Positions 34,631-45,518 of a stretch of DNA of 64,000 bases are shown piece after piece. Numbering within the stretch: the stretch's first letter is position 1; each line of letters begins with the position of its first letter. Source of the DNA: Acarospora socialis (taxonomy: Eukaryota; Ascomycota; Lecanoromycetes; Acarosporales; Acarosporaceae); NCBI GenBank assembly GCA_025617375.2, contig JAMYGW020000010.1, forward strand, positions 744,001-808,000, written 5' to 3'. The notes beneath the pieces are model-generated. The model worked only from the letters and a program-made list of their open reading frames with translations. It ran no database searches and had not been told where the DNA came from. The translations under genes and the position numbers were made by a program.

Positions 34631-36697
34631 ATGGCGCCAAGTAGGAGGAAGTCGGGTGGTCATGCACATAGCTATGGATCGCAGACGAGAAGCCGTCTCG
34701 GATCATTCGCAGCAGCGTCGCCCTTAGCTGAGGCGTCCATAGCAAGAGACTTGGAGGATGATCCTGATGACGATCCATTCGAAGACAGCGAGGAAGAGAT
34801 GGGGTCAGATTCGGAGGCTTCCACGGTTCGGGCAACGACTGGGCAAACAGCCCTGGGGACTTCTATGACGGGAAGATATCGCCGACCTAGCTTTGCCACT
34901 GCTGGATCGAGAGCTGTAGTTGTGCCAACTACGGCTGCGCCAGATCGGCCACATCTGACCAAGCAGGAACGACAAGAAGCTAGGGCAGAAGAGAGGAGCT
35001 TGCTGAGGGACAACAATGTGATACCGCCGAAGCATCCGCAAAAAGGCGAAGGATCGGAGAGTGTTGTCAGTCGGCTTGGTCGACGTCTTCCGATACGAGG
35101 CATACCTGGTGGTGACCGGAAAGTGGTGCGGCCAGGTGAACAGGCAGGAATACCGGTGGCGGACGGAAGTACGGTTGAGGCCTCTGAGACAACGGCACTG
35201 CTTGGTGACCCGGAACAGCCATATGGAGGGCAAGATACCCCAGAAAATATCAACAGAAAATGGGAAGAGGCTGTAGGAGCAGGCTTGATCCAGACGACTT
35301 GGCAGCGGGAAGCAAAGGTGATTGGGAGATACTCGGCGCCATTAATAGTCACCTTCATACTGCAGTATTCTCTCCAAATTGCTTCGGTCGTCACTGTCGG
35401 ACACCTAGGACCAGTTGAGCTTGGTGCGGTGAGTCTGGGAAGTATGACGGCTAACATCACGGGCTTTGCGGTATTCCAAGGTCTTGCCACCAGTCTCGAT
35501 ACGCTTTGCGCGCAGGCGTATGGTTCAGGCAGAAAAAAACTGGTCGGATTGCAGATGCAGAGGATGATTTACTTCCTTTGGATAATTACGATACCTATAG
35601 CTGTTCTCTGGCTCAACGCCGATGCCATTTTGCGCAGAATCGTGCCCGAGCCAGAAATCGCTGTTCTAGCCGGCAGGTATCTCAAAGTCCTCGTACTCGG
35701 CGCCCCAGGGTACGCGTGCTTTGAGAGCGGTAAGCGGTTTGTACAAGCTCAAGGCTTGTTCTCCGCATCGCTCTATGTGCTTCTTTTCTGTGCGCCGCTG
35801 AACGCGCTCATGAACTGGCTCTTTGTCTGGGTAAGCAATGGCTCTATGAAACCGCCTTTATAATCAGAACAACTCACACCACTCTTTCAGCAATTCAACT
35901 GGGGTTTCATCGGCGCTCCCATCGCCGTCGTCGTAACCGACAACCTCCTCCCTCTCGCCCTCTTCCTCTACGTCCGTTTCATCGACGGCCGAGCCTGCTG
36001 GAACGGCTTCACAAAACGGGCCTTCCAGAACTGGGGACCCATGATCCGCCTTGCCATCCCAGGGCTCATCATGGTCGAAGCCGAATGGCTCGCCTTCGAG
36101 ATCCTCACGCTCGCCGCCTCCTATCTCGGCACGACGCACCTGGCCGCGCAATCTGTGCTCGCGACCCTCACGGGCCTGACGTTCCAGATCCCCTTCCCCA
36201 TATCCATCGCCGCCAGCACGCGCATCGCCAACCTCATCGGCGCTACCCTCTCCACCGCTGCCAAGACCTCCGCCAAAGTCGCCTCCGTTGTCTCTATCGC
36301 CGTCGGTGCCCTCAACGTTGTCCTCCTCTCCTCTCTCCGCCACTACATCCCTCAACTCTTCACCTCCGACCCGGACGTCGTGGCACTCGTCGCCCGCACC
36401 TTGCCCCTGTGCGCCGCCTTCCAGCTCTTCGACGCCCTCGCCGCGAACTGTAATGGCATCCTGCGCGGTCTGGGCCGGCAGGCTGTTGGCGGATGGGTTC
36501 AGCTTGTTTGCTATTATGGTGTAGCGATTCCGATCAGTATAGGCACGGCGTTCGGCTTGCATTGGGATCTGTATGGGCTGTGGGCTGGCGTCGCGATTGC
36601 GTTGTGTTTGGTGGCGGGGATTGAGGCCGTGTTTTTGTATAGGGCGAGTTGGGAACGTAGTGTGGAGGATGCGAAGAGGAGGAACTCGTTGGCTTGA
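34631..36697 (+). CDS. MATE-family multidrug/toxin efflux transporter
   Basis: Cation- or proton-coupled exporter of organic compounds in the plasma or vacuolar membrane. Exons 34631-35830 and 35891-36697; 668 residues. A polar N-terminal extension of about 215 residues (acidic DLEDDPDDDPFEDSEEE, possible phosphorylation sites) precedes the membrane domain. The membrane domain starts at YSAPLIVTFILQYSLQIASV and has about 12 segments. MATE landmarks are VGHLGPVELGAVSLGSM, GLATSLDTLCAQAYGSG and, in the second half, AWxxFE-like EAEWLAFEIL and FPISIAASTRIANLIGA. The size and layout match yeast Erc1 and its fungal relatives. The 60-nt intron has GTAAGC/TTTCAG borders. Confidence 0.94.
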
Positions 36698-36975
36698 TTT
36701 TGATCGCGATGGGTGCTTTCTGGGAGGGGTACGTGAAACGGCGTCTTTGGGGTATGGCGGTGTCGCACTCATATCTTGCAGATGCAAGGCCTTTTAGGTT
36801 GGCTTTCGTGAAGGGACCAGAAGACGAAGACTGATATTCATTTACAATCGTAAATACTTGGACGGGTGTTCTCCCTTTTCTGGCACATCTACCATCAATT
36901 CAGAGCCCAGCCACGGTTGCCAAGCACACCAACCCCGTAACGCCCCGCCACCTCGAGAAGCCAATGAAAACAGCA

Positions 36976-38044
36976 TTACATATCCAGAATCGCCCACGTA
37001 CTATCGTCGATCGTCGTATATATCTTACCATGACCGATCAACTCATCCCCCGCCTTCAACACCTCGCTAATCTGCATCCCCAACTGCGCCGCAATATTCT
37101 GCACGTGCAAGCCCTCATTATTCTGCGGACTCGACCTCAGCGTCTGATAGACCCTCCTCGCCGGCATCGACAGCGCGCTCAACGCCACCCCCGACCCCGC
37201 CCCGTCCCCGTAGCCCCCACCATCCTGCTGCCCCTGCTGCTGCTGGCCTCCGTGAGCCGCAAGGCCGCCCTTCCCGCCACTCGCAAACTGCTCCGGCGGC
37301 CCGCGCGTGAAGTACAGGTGCACGTACGTCGCCTCGAGTAGGTGGTACTGGATCTCGTTGTAGTCGGCCAGCGGCCGGATGACGTGGGCGCCGACGTGGC
37401 GTTTGTCGTTGAACGCCTTCAGCCGGCCCCAGACGCGGGCGTAGGCGTTTTCGACGAGGCGCGGCTTGTCACTGCTGGCGGCGGCGGCGTCGCTGGCGAG
37501 GAGCGAGTCCGAGTCCGTCCACAGCTTCACTTCGATGGTGCCGGTGCCGTCGTCGAGCTTGTAGGTTGTGTTGGTGGCTTGGGTGGAAATGTTGCGGATT
37601 TGGCCGATGAAGGTGAGCTGCAAGTGAGCGGGGTTGTGGTTAGCTGGGATGCAGGTGAGAGATGGACGGATTGTTGGGGGGAAAGGGAGGAGCGGCGGAC
37701 TTGGGTTATTTCTAGGCCGTCGATCTTGAATTCTCCGTCTGGGTGCGGTTGTTGGGCGTCGATGACTTGCTTGATCGTGACGGGGCGGAGGGTGTCTTTG
37801 CCGTACTGCGGAGCATGAGCGCGGATCTGCACCATCGTGGAGATGCTGCATGTACCTTGCTGCCACTGGGAGTCTCTTGACTGCCACCTTGAGAGCCTGG
37901 TGTGAAGCCTCCGCCGCCTGCACCACCCTGAGCGCCGTATGAGGTTGTTGAATATTGGTTTTGGTTGTAGGCATTGTAGTCTAGAAATGTCAGTATGGGC
38001 ATAGGTAGCACTTTCTGATGTTCGAGAGGGGGGACTGCACCCAT
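36976..38044 (-). CDS. RFA2: Replication protein A 32-kDa subunit
   Basis: Middle subunit of the heterotrimeric single-strand DNA binding complex used in replication, repair and recombination. Exons 38044-38041, 37980-37856, 37805-37701 and 37617-36976; 291 residues. The first coding exon is only four bases (ATGG) and the protein starts MDYNAYNQNQYS. A Gly/Ser/Gln-rich N-terminus (the phosphorylated region in other RPA32 proteins) is followed by the OB fold: LRPVTIKQVIDAQ, then LTFIGQIRNISTQATNTTYKLDDGTG and VWGRLKAFNDKRHVGAHVIRP. After a Gly/Gln linker comes a winged helix (PARRVYQTLRSSPQNNEGLH, ISEVLKAGDELIGHGKIYTT). It is divergent from DBP10. Confidence 0.95.
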
Positions 38045-38389
38045 TTTAGCCGCGTCGCGGGGTTGTAGGTTTTGCTGATCAAGGCGTAAGTGTATTGTCA
38101 ACAGAGAATGGATTTGCAGGAGAATTGAGAATGAGAAGTGTCGAGCAAGTACTGTGCCTCCGTAAGGACTTACTTCTGGAGACGAGGAATATGTTGGTTG
38201 GATATTGAACCTAAGGTGCTTTGACGGTAGTGGGGAAGACGTGTCGACGCGACAATTTCTACTTTATGCCTGTTCCAGTTAGTGTTCTATGTGCCGGCAG
38301 GTTCCATTGCTGACAACAATTATTGACCCGACCTGTTGCACGATCTTCGCTTTGGAGGGACTACACAATTGGCGGATCTAACTTGTTCA
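38045..38389. promoter_or_regulatory. Divergent RFA2-DBP10 promoter
   Basis: A 345-bp spacer separates the two start codons and must serve both genes. The DBP10 frame is open for 54 bases upstream of its first ATG, without another ATG. Confidence 0.55.
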
Positions 38390-41179
38390 ATGGCCAAGAT
38401 GCCTCATCGAGCAATGTCTCCGGCTATGTCGGAGAATGAGCTTGATATATCAAATGCCCTCTTCGCCGACAACGCCAGCTCAGATTTCAAAGGTGATGGG
38501 ACACACCAGCATCCCGACAGGAGGGCGCAAATGTTAGACACAGGGCGCATTTTGGATTTGGAAGCGGACGATCAGTTTGAGGCGGATGGTGATGAGGCGT
38601 TTATTGCGGTGCAGCAGGCAGCATCAAACCGTAAAGCCTCAAACCTAAAGGGAAGGAGTGTGAAGAAAGGCGGGGGTTTCCAAGCTATGGGACTCAATGC
38701 GAACCTGCTCAAAGCCATTACCCGAAAAGGCTTTTCGGTGCCGACGCCGATACAACGAAAGACCATACCACTTGTGTTGGACGGCCAAGATGTTGTGGGC
38801 ATGGCCAGAACAGGGTCTGGAAAGACTGCAGCGTTTGTGGTCCCAATGATCGAGAAACTCAAAGCACATAGTGCCAAGGTTGGCGCGAGAGCATTGATAC
38901 TGTCGCCGTCGCGAGAACTTGCTCTGCAGACGTTGAAAGTGGTGAAAGAGCTCGGTCGAGGGACGGATCTAAAGTGTGTCCTGCTAGTTGGTGGTGACAG
39001 CTTGGAAGAGCAGTTCGGATTCATGACTGCAAATCCGGACATTCTTATCGCCACACCGGGACGTTTCCTGCATTTGCAGGTGGAGATGGGGCTTGACTTA
39101 TCGTCAATCCGTTATGTGGTCTTCGATGAAGCGGATCGACTCTTTGAAATGGGATTCGCGGCGCAGTTGAGGGAAATATTACATGCATTGCCCCAGTCAC
39201 GGCAGACACTGTTGTTTTCGGCCACTCTTCCCAAGTCTCTGGTTGAATTTGCAAGAGCCGGTCTACAGGAGCCAAACCTGGTCCGGCTGGACGCGGAGAG
39301 TAAGATCTCGCCAGATTTGAAGAGTGTCTTCTTCAGTGTCAAGAGCGCTGACAAGGAGGGCGCTTTACTTCATCTCCTACAAGATGTCATCAAAATACCT
39401 ACAGGAAAGACAGAAGCCGCTAGCAAAGCCAAAGACACCGCCAAAAAGACCAGCAAAAAGAGAAAACGTGATGCTGCAGGGTCGGATTCGGTCCCATCCA
39501 ACCAGTCGCCTACAGCTCACTCGACAATCATCTTCGCCGCGACGAAGCACCATGTCGATTACTTAGCCAGCCTGCTTCGCCTATCTGGGTTTGCAGTGTC
39601 CCATGCGTATGGGTCTTTGGATCAGACAGCTAGGAAGATCCAGGTGCAAGATTTCCGTACAGGCATGACCAACATCCTAGTGGTGACTGATGTCGCCGCT
39701 CGAGGTATCGATATTCCTGTTTTGGCTAATGTCATCAACTACGATTTTCCGGCTCAGCCGAAGATTTTCGTCCATCGTGTGGGTCGAACGGCCAGAGCGG
39801 GTCAGAGTGGGTGGAGTTACAGTTTTATCAGAGACTCCGATGCACCATATCTTTTAGACTTACAGCTGTTCCTAGGGAAGAGATTAGTTCTCGGGGGTCA
39901 GGCTGCGGATAATGTCAACTTTACCGAAGACGTCGTTGTGGGAAGCTTAGTACGGGACAAGTCAGAGAGAAGCAGCGAATGGGTAACCAATATACTGGAT
40001 GAGGACTCAGACCTGGCTGCGCTCCGAGTTGTTGCGAGTAAAGGCGAGAAGCTCTACATAAGAACCCGCAACTCAGCGTCCAGCGAAAGTGCCAAACGAT
40101 CCAAGGAAGTAGTGACCTCGAAAGACTGGATGGCATTGCATCCACTCTTCGTTGGAGACAGCGATCTGCTGGAGGAGGAGAGGCAGAATATGCTTGCAAG
40201 AGTGAGTGGCTTTCGGCCGCAAGAGACTGTATTTGAGATTGGCAAGAGAGGCGGCACCGGAGAAGCAGTGGAGATAATGAGAAGAAGGAGGGAGAAGATT
40301 GACCCAATGAGAAGAGCTCGGCAAGAAAAGCAGCGGAAGGTGGAGGACGATGGTAAAGAGGACGCCACACCGGTTCCTGTAGAATTGGAGAAAGGCGTAA
40401 AGCTTGGCTCCGAGAACGTCATCAGTGACGATCGAGGTGTAGACATGGATTCGGCGTCTGAGGAGGAGCTTGAGATAACCTTCACGCAACCAATGAGGTC
40501 TAAAGGAAGGAGTAGGAAAGAATGGTGGAGAGACTCCGAACACTTCATGTCCTACGTTCCCATCTCCACGAATCTTGCCGAAGACCGCGGCTACGGCGTC
40601 CATTCCGGATCGTACAACACAGCTTCTCAGAACACCAACTTCGTGGAGGCCGCACGAGGAGTCACAATGGATCTCAACAATGATGATGGGGCCAAGTCCT
40701 TTGCTGAGCCGAGCCGAGCACGCGGTATGCGCTGGGATAAGAGAAACAAAAAGTACGTCGCCCGGGCGAACGACGAGGACGGGTCAAAGGGTGCAAAAAT
40801 GGTCAAGGGGGAAAGTGGGCAGAAGATAGCAGCAAGCTTTCGCAGCGGTCGCTTCGATGCCTGGCGCAAATCCAACAAGATATCTCGACTACCTCGAACA
40901 GGGGAGATGGAAACGCCGTCGAATGCTGCCAACAGAGGGATGGGGAGGAGATTCAAACACAAGGCAGAAAAGGCTCCCAAAGAAGCTGATCGGTTCAGGG
41001 ATGACTTCCATAAGAGGAAGAAGAAGGTTGAAGCGGCCAAGGAGAAGCGTATCGGGAGGTTTAAGGATGGAAAGGGTAAGAGCGAGCTCAGGGGCGTGGA
41101 TGATGTGAGAAAGGAGAGGCAGTTGAAGGAGAAGCGCAAGGATAAGAATGCGCGGCCTTCCAAGAGGCGGAAGTTCTAG
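38390..41179 (+). CDS. DBP10: DEAD-box RNA helicase Dbp10
   Basis: Nucleolar ATP-dependent RNA helicase for 60S ribosomal subunit assembly. One uninterrupted exon, 929 residues. The Q-motif region is [20 protein letters not shown] followed by [10 protein letters not shown]. Walker A is ARTGSGKT (Lys near 145), then [16 protein letters not shown], the box [12 protein letters not shown] near 245, and SATLP. The C-terminal helicase half has [18 protein letters not shown] and [13 protein letters not shown]. An inserted Lys-rich loop ([16 protein letters not shown]) lies between the lobes. The DBP10CT domain and a basic tail ([17 protein letters not shown]) distinguish it from other DEAD-box proteins. 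The ATG at 38390 is the first in frame. Confidence 0.96.
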   Translation: MAKMPHRAMSPAMSENELDISNALFADNASSDFKGDGTHQHPDRRAQMLDTGRILDLEADDQFEADGDEAFIAVQQAASNRKASNLKGRSVKKGGGFQAMGLNANLLKAITRKGFSVPTPIQRKTIPLVLDGQDVVGMARTGSGKTAAFVVPMIEKLKAHSAKVGARALILSPSRELALQTLKVVKELGRGTDLKCVLLVGGDSLEEQFGFMTANPDILIATPGRFLHLQVEMGLDLSSIRYVVFDEADRLFEMGFAAQLREILHALPQSRQTLLFSATLPKSLVEFARAGLQEPNLVRLDAESKISPDLKSVFFSVKSADKEGALLHLLQDVIKIPTGKTEAASKAKDTAKKTSKKRKRDAAGSDSVPSNQSPTAHSTIIFAATKHHVDYLASLLRLSGFAVSHAYGSLDQTARKIQVQDFRTGMTNILVVTDVAARGIDIPVLANVINYDFPAQPKIFVHRVGRTARAGQSGWSYSFIRDSDAPYLLDLQLFLGKRLVLGGQAADNVNFTEDVVVGSLVRDKSERSSEWVTNILDEDSDLAALRVVASKGEKLYIRTRNSASSESAKRSKEVVTSKDWMALHPLFVGDSDLLEEERQNMLARVSGFRPQETVFEIGKRGGTGEAVEIMRRRREKIDPMRRARQEKQRKVEDDGKEDATPVPVELEKGVKLGSENVISDDRGVDMDSASEEELEITFTQPMRSKGRSRKEWWRDSEHFMSYVPISTNLAEDRGYGVHSGSYNTASQNTNFVEAARGVTMDLNNDDGAKSFAEPSRARGMRWDKRNKKYVARANDEDGSKGAKMVKGESGQKIAASFRSGRFDAWRKSNKISRLPRTGEMETPSNAANRGMGRRFKHKAEKAPKEADRFRDDFHKRKKKVEAAKEKRIGRFKDGKGKSELRGVDDVRKERQLKEKRKDKNARPSKRRKF

Positions 41180-41287
41180 CATGTTGGCTTTACGCAAGGC
41201 ACGGCATGCATTAGTTCTTCGCCCGACGTCAGACACAGAATCACCATATCGCATCTATTGAACTTTTGACGTCACTATTATCTTAGG

Positions 41288-41850
41288 ATGACCCTTGATT
41301 TCTCTGAAATAGCAATATGTAACGATCGAAAAACACGCTCGCCCACGAACACCCCCGCCATCACCGTATCTGGACTCCGCTCTCTGCCGACCTTAACGGC
41401 GACCTCGTTATCGCCATGTCTACCCCCGTACCTACTTCGTCAGCATCAATCTCCATATCCACCGGCGAGAAGTTTACCACAGATCCTCCCACGACCATGT
41501 CACAAGGCCTCACTTTGACCCGCGGTGCTCCCGCCATTACACTAAACAACATCATCATCTCCCTCAACCCGTCGGGCCTCGTCATCGGCATCCAGACACT
41601 CCCTTTTACTACGCCCGCTGGGACATCTTCCCGTGGTATGGGCGCCTTGATTCTCTCTGGCCTCGATTTCGGTTTCAGACCTATAGGCACGAGTCCTACA
41701 ACCCCGAATTCCATACTTAAGGGTTCGCAAAACGGCAATTCGCGTCCAGAATTCCTCGGCGGCGCTCTAAGTCGAGGGCAAGTGCGAGGGTTGGGGATGT
41801 GGCTGGGTGGATTGGGATGGGTTGGTTACTGTGTTTTGATGGGATTTTGA
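41288..41850 (+). pseudogene. Relic of a Ser/Thr-rich surface-protein gene (fragment)
   Basis: The open frame from ATG 41416 (144 codons) contains GAPAITLNNIIISLNPSGLVIG, which fits the repeat common in ascomycete GPI-type Ser/Thr-rich proteins (xPAITVSGTxISLAPSGxxxVVG). It ends in a hydrophobic, Gly-rich tail (MWLGGLGWVGYCVLMGF) like a GPI-attachment signal. Just upstream, in a different frame, TPAITVSGLRSLPTLTAT looks like a further copy of the same repeat. The two frames are not joined by a clear intron and there is no signal peptide, so I read it as a decayed or truncated gene. It could instead be the end of a gene with unrecognised upstream exons. Confidence 0.4.
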
Positions 41851-42545
41851 GAATCAGATGTTGTATGGAGAGGAGAGGGTGTGAGCGATATCGACGCTTG
41901 TCTTTTGTGGCTGGCTCTGTGAGGAACAAGGGGCGGAGGGTAGAGGAGATGAAGCAGAGGTGACTGCAGTCCCAGACGATATATCAATTAGACCTCCGAG
42001 TATCACGCTTTCCGGTAGGAGTTGGGCACTGGTGGTAGCTAATAGTCTCTGCATTCGGAGTGCTAAGGTGTCCTGTTTGTTGTAAGTATAAGCCCATCGT
42101 CAACCAACCAATGGTCGATCGTGGTAGTCATTATAATGAGTAGATTGATATTAGGATCACTGTGCTTTCCAGATGCGAGTAGCTCGATTTGAAGATGTTC
42201 TAACCGTACTCATAAATAGAATAGACATTTCGACGTTGAGGTACTCGTAGTTATCTCGTTAGCTGGCATCATATTCTGGCGACTACCTTAATAATATGAT
42301 ACCGTAGAGTACGAGATTTCGCACGCATGATGCCTCGGCAATGGATAATGACCTAATCGCGTACTATAGAGTGATGATGCTTCGCCGTGCCACCAGCGCA
42401 TTCTAGAACAAACGCCACTCTCCCTCAGAAAGATCACTGTCCAAGCAACTGCTCTCGGTGTTTCTCTCAACGGTATTGCTCATCACCCAGAAGTCACAGA
42501 ACAAGGCATCAGCTTGACATTGGTACTCACTGATATCGTGTCATT
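41851..42545. other. Intergenic, upstream of the Lon gene
   Basis: About 700 bases, AT-rich in the middle, with no supported gene. It should contain the promoter of the Lon protease gene. Confidence 0.55.
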
Positions 42546-45518
42546 ATGGGCGTCTCTAAGCCGAAGGCGCTTCCAATCATCGCCCTTGCGAAAGACTCTG
42601 TTCTCCTGCCAGGCATTACCTTGCGAATACCAGTCTCTAATAGGACAGACATACCTGCGCTCTTATCGTCCATTTACACACGATCCGCGACACCAAAGCC
42701 CGACGCCAGTGCCATTGCCATCGGTTGTGTGCCCCTCAAATCACCATTGCTTGGTGATGATGGGCAACAGCTTCTTGATGATAGAGATGTCGAAAGCGGT
42801 AATAAACGACAAGCGTCATTCGACGTGAATCCCGGCAAGGCAAATAGGGATGATCTATTCAACTACGGCACGATGGCGAAGATTTCAGGAGTAACAGGGC
42901 GAAGGCCGGGAGAGCTTGCTTTAATGGTGGAGGGCGTTAAGAGGTTCAGGATCAATAAAGTCACCCAGGAAAGGCCTTTTATCGAAGCAAATGTCACGTA
43001 TTATAATGAGGAGGGTAAGCATAAGACCGTACTTCTACAGCGTTTATCCTAGCTGACACGTTGGTAAGCTGTCGACCCAGCCGATACCGAGGCTCAGACG
43101 CTCTTTGCTCATCTTAAGCAACTGTCACGAGAGCTCCTTGCCCTTATCCGACTATCATCGTTGCTTCCACGGTCTTCGACCAGCCTGTCTCCATTGCTGG
43201 CTCGACGTCTGGAACTCTTCATCGCGCGGAAGGACCTCCAGGATGCTGGTGTACTGGCAGACTTTATGACAAACGTAGTGGAAGCAACATTCGAAGAGAA
43301 GTTGCGAATATTGGCAGCAGTGGATGTAAAGACCCGATTGGAGAGGGTTATCGAGTTACTCGTACGGCAAGTCCGAGGCATCAAGACCAATGTCAAGATC
43401 ACGTCCATCACTAGCACGACCTTTCCGCCACACGTCGGCACGGATCTAGGCAACATCAGTCAGCAGCAGCGAGATGCGTTAATGAGACGAGCCATGACCG
43501 GCTTGGGAGTTGGACAGATGCCCCCTGGCTTCTCAGGTCGGGGAGCGGGAGATGACGAGGGCGAGGAAGAGCCCAACGAGATAGAAGAGCTAAAGCGCAA
43601 GCTTGATGAAGCCAAGCTCACACCTGACGCGCAGAAGGTGGCGGATAGAGAGTTGAAGAGGCTGAAGAAGATGAATCCAGCGCAAGCTGAGTATGGGGTT
43701 TGTCGGACATATCTGGAAAATCTTTCTGAAATCCCGTGGACCGCGACGACCGAGGATCAACTGGGCACAGAAACTCTTCAGAGAGCCCGCAATCAACTGG
43801 ATGACGATCATTATGGGCTTGAGAAGATTAAGAAGAGGTTGCTCGAATATCTTGCTGTTTTAAAGTTGAAGCAGGCGGTTAATACAGATATCGATGCCCA
43901 ATTGAAGAGGGCGGCCGATGAGCAAGCCGCTGCGGAAAAGAACAAGGAGACTAGTGCAGACCCACCACGGGAGAGTGATATGGCCGTTGGTGATACTAAA
44001 TTACAGATATTGAAGAGCAAGCGGACGGTTGACAAATCTCCAATCCTTCTTCTAGTGGGTCCTCCAGGTACGGGGAAGACGAGTTTGGCAAAGTCTGTTG
44101 CAACCGCCCTTGGTCGGAAGTTCCACCGCATATCGCTTGGTGGCGTTAGGGACGAAGCTGAGATCAGGGGCCATCGAAGAACATACGTGGCTGCAATGCC
44201 TGGTCTAATCGTCAATGGACTGAAGAAAGTGGGCGTTGCTAACCCAGTGTTCCTCCTTGATGAGATTGACAAGGTGGGAACATCTAACTTCCACGGAGAC
44301 CCCTCGGCGGCAATGTTGGAGGTAAGTTCTGAATCGTGCGATCGTTCACGGTTGAGGGCTGAATCTTGTAGGTCTTGGATCCGGAACAGAATCACACTTT
44401 TACGGATCACTATGTGAATATTCCCATTGATCTCAGCAAAGTTCTATTCATCGCCACCGCAAATTCTCTTGATACAATTCCTCCGCCCTTGCTGGACAGA
44501 ATGGAGACCATCTCACTGTCCGGCTATACGACTCTGGAGAAGCGACACATTGCAAACCAGCATTTGATCCCAAAGCAAATCACCACGAACGGCATGGCAC
44601 TTGGCCAGGTCGAATTTACGGACGATGTCGTCGATACCATCATCACTTCGTATACGCGCGAATCTGGCGTCCGGAACCTTGAGCGCGAGATCGGATCGGT
44701 CTGTCGGTACAAGGCAGTGCAGTATGCGGACGCGAAAGATACCAATCGACTCGACACGTACAAACCTCGAGTCCTACTCAGTGAGCTCGAAGATATTCTA
44801 GGCATTGAGCGATTTGACGAGGAGATCGCCGAGAAGAAGTCGGTGCCAGGAATCGTCACTGGCCTTGTTGCCTACTCAACCGGTGGCCAAGGTAGTATAC
44901 TCTTCATTGAGGTCGCGGACATGCCAGGTAGTGGGCGGGTGCAGCTTACGGGCAAGCTCGGCGATGTCTTGAAAGAGTCCGTCGAGGTCGCTCTCACGTG
45001 GGTGAAGGCCCACTCGTACGAGCTCGGCTTGACTCATGACGCCAACGAGGACATCATGAAGCACCGCAGCGTCCATGTTCACTGCCCGTCTGGAGCTATT
45101 CCGAAAGACGGACCATCTGCTGGCCTGGCTCACACAATTGCACTAATCTCGCTGTTCTCAGGCAAAGCTGTGCCGCCGCAGATAGCCATGACCGGTGAGG
45201 TCAGCTTGCGTGGCAGGGTTATGCCAGTTGGGGGTATCAAGGAGAAGCTGATCGGCGCCTTGAGAGCCGGTGTCAAGACGGTGTTACTCCCAGCTCAGAA
45301 CCGGAAGGATGTGAAAGATTTGCCGCAAGAGGTCAAGGATGGGCTGGAGATTATCCATGTCAGGTAACTAAGGATTCGACTATCCTCTCCGTTAAGCCAC
45401 AATGAACTTTTGCTAACGGCGGGAATTTAGGCACATCTGGGAGGCGATGAGACATGTATGGCCGGAAACGCACTGGCCAGGCGAAGATCACCTTGCCGGG
45501 TTGGAGAGCAGACTGTAA
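42546..45518 (+). CDS. Peroxisomal Lon protease (LonP2 type)
   Basis: ATP-dependent protease of the peroxisomal matrix; fungal relatives degrade damaged matrix proteins. Exons 42546-43014, 43081-44321, 44372-45363 and 45431-45518; 929 residues. The N-terminal substrate-binding domain begins [22 protein letters not shown]. Walker A is GPPGTGKT (483-490), Walker [10 protein letters not shown]. The protease domain has the Ser819 ([10 protein letters not shown]) and Lys860 (VGGIKEK) dyad. The protein ends Ser-Arg-Leu, a PTS1 signal, and has no mitochondrial presequence, which separates it from Pim1. The last exon supplies the end of the protein ([20 protein letters not shown]), so a call stopping at 45367 would miss the targeting signal. 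Confidence 0.95.

Noticed and set aside
38572-41163. Several 120-180 codon minus-strand ORFs under DBP10
   Set aside because: Antisense shadows of a single long helicase exon.
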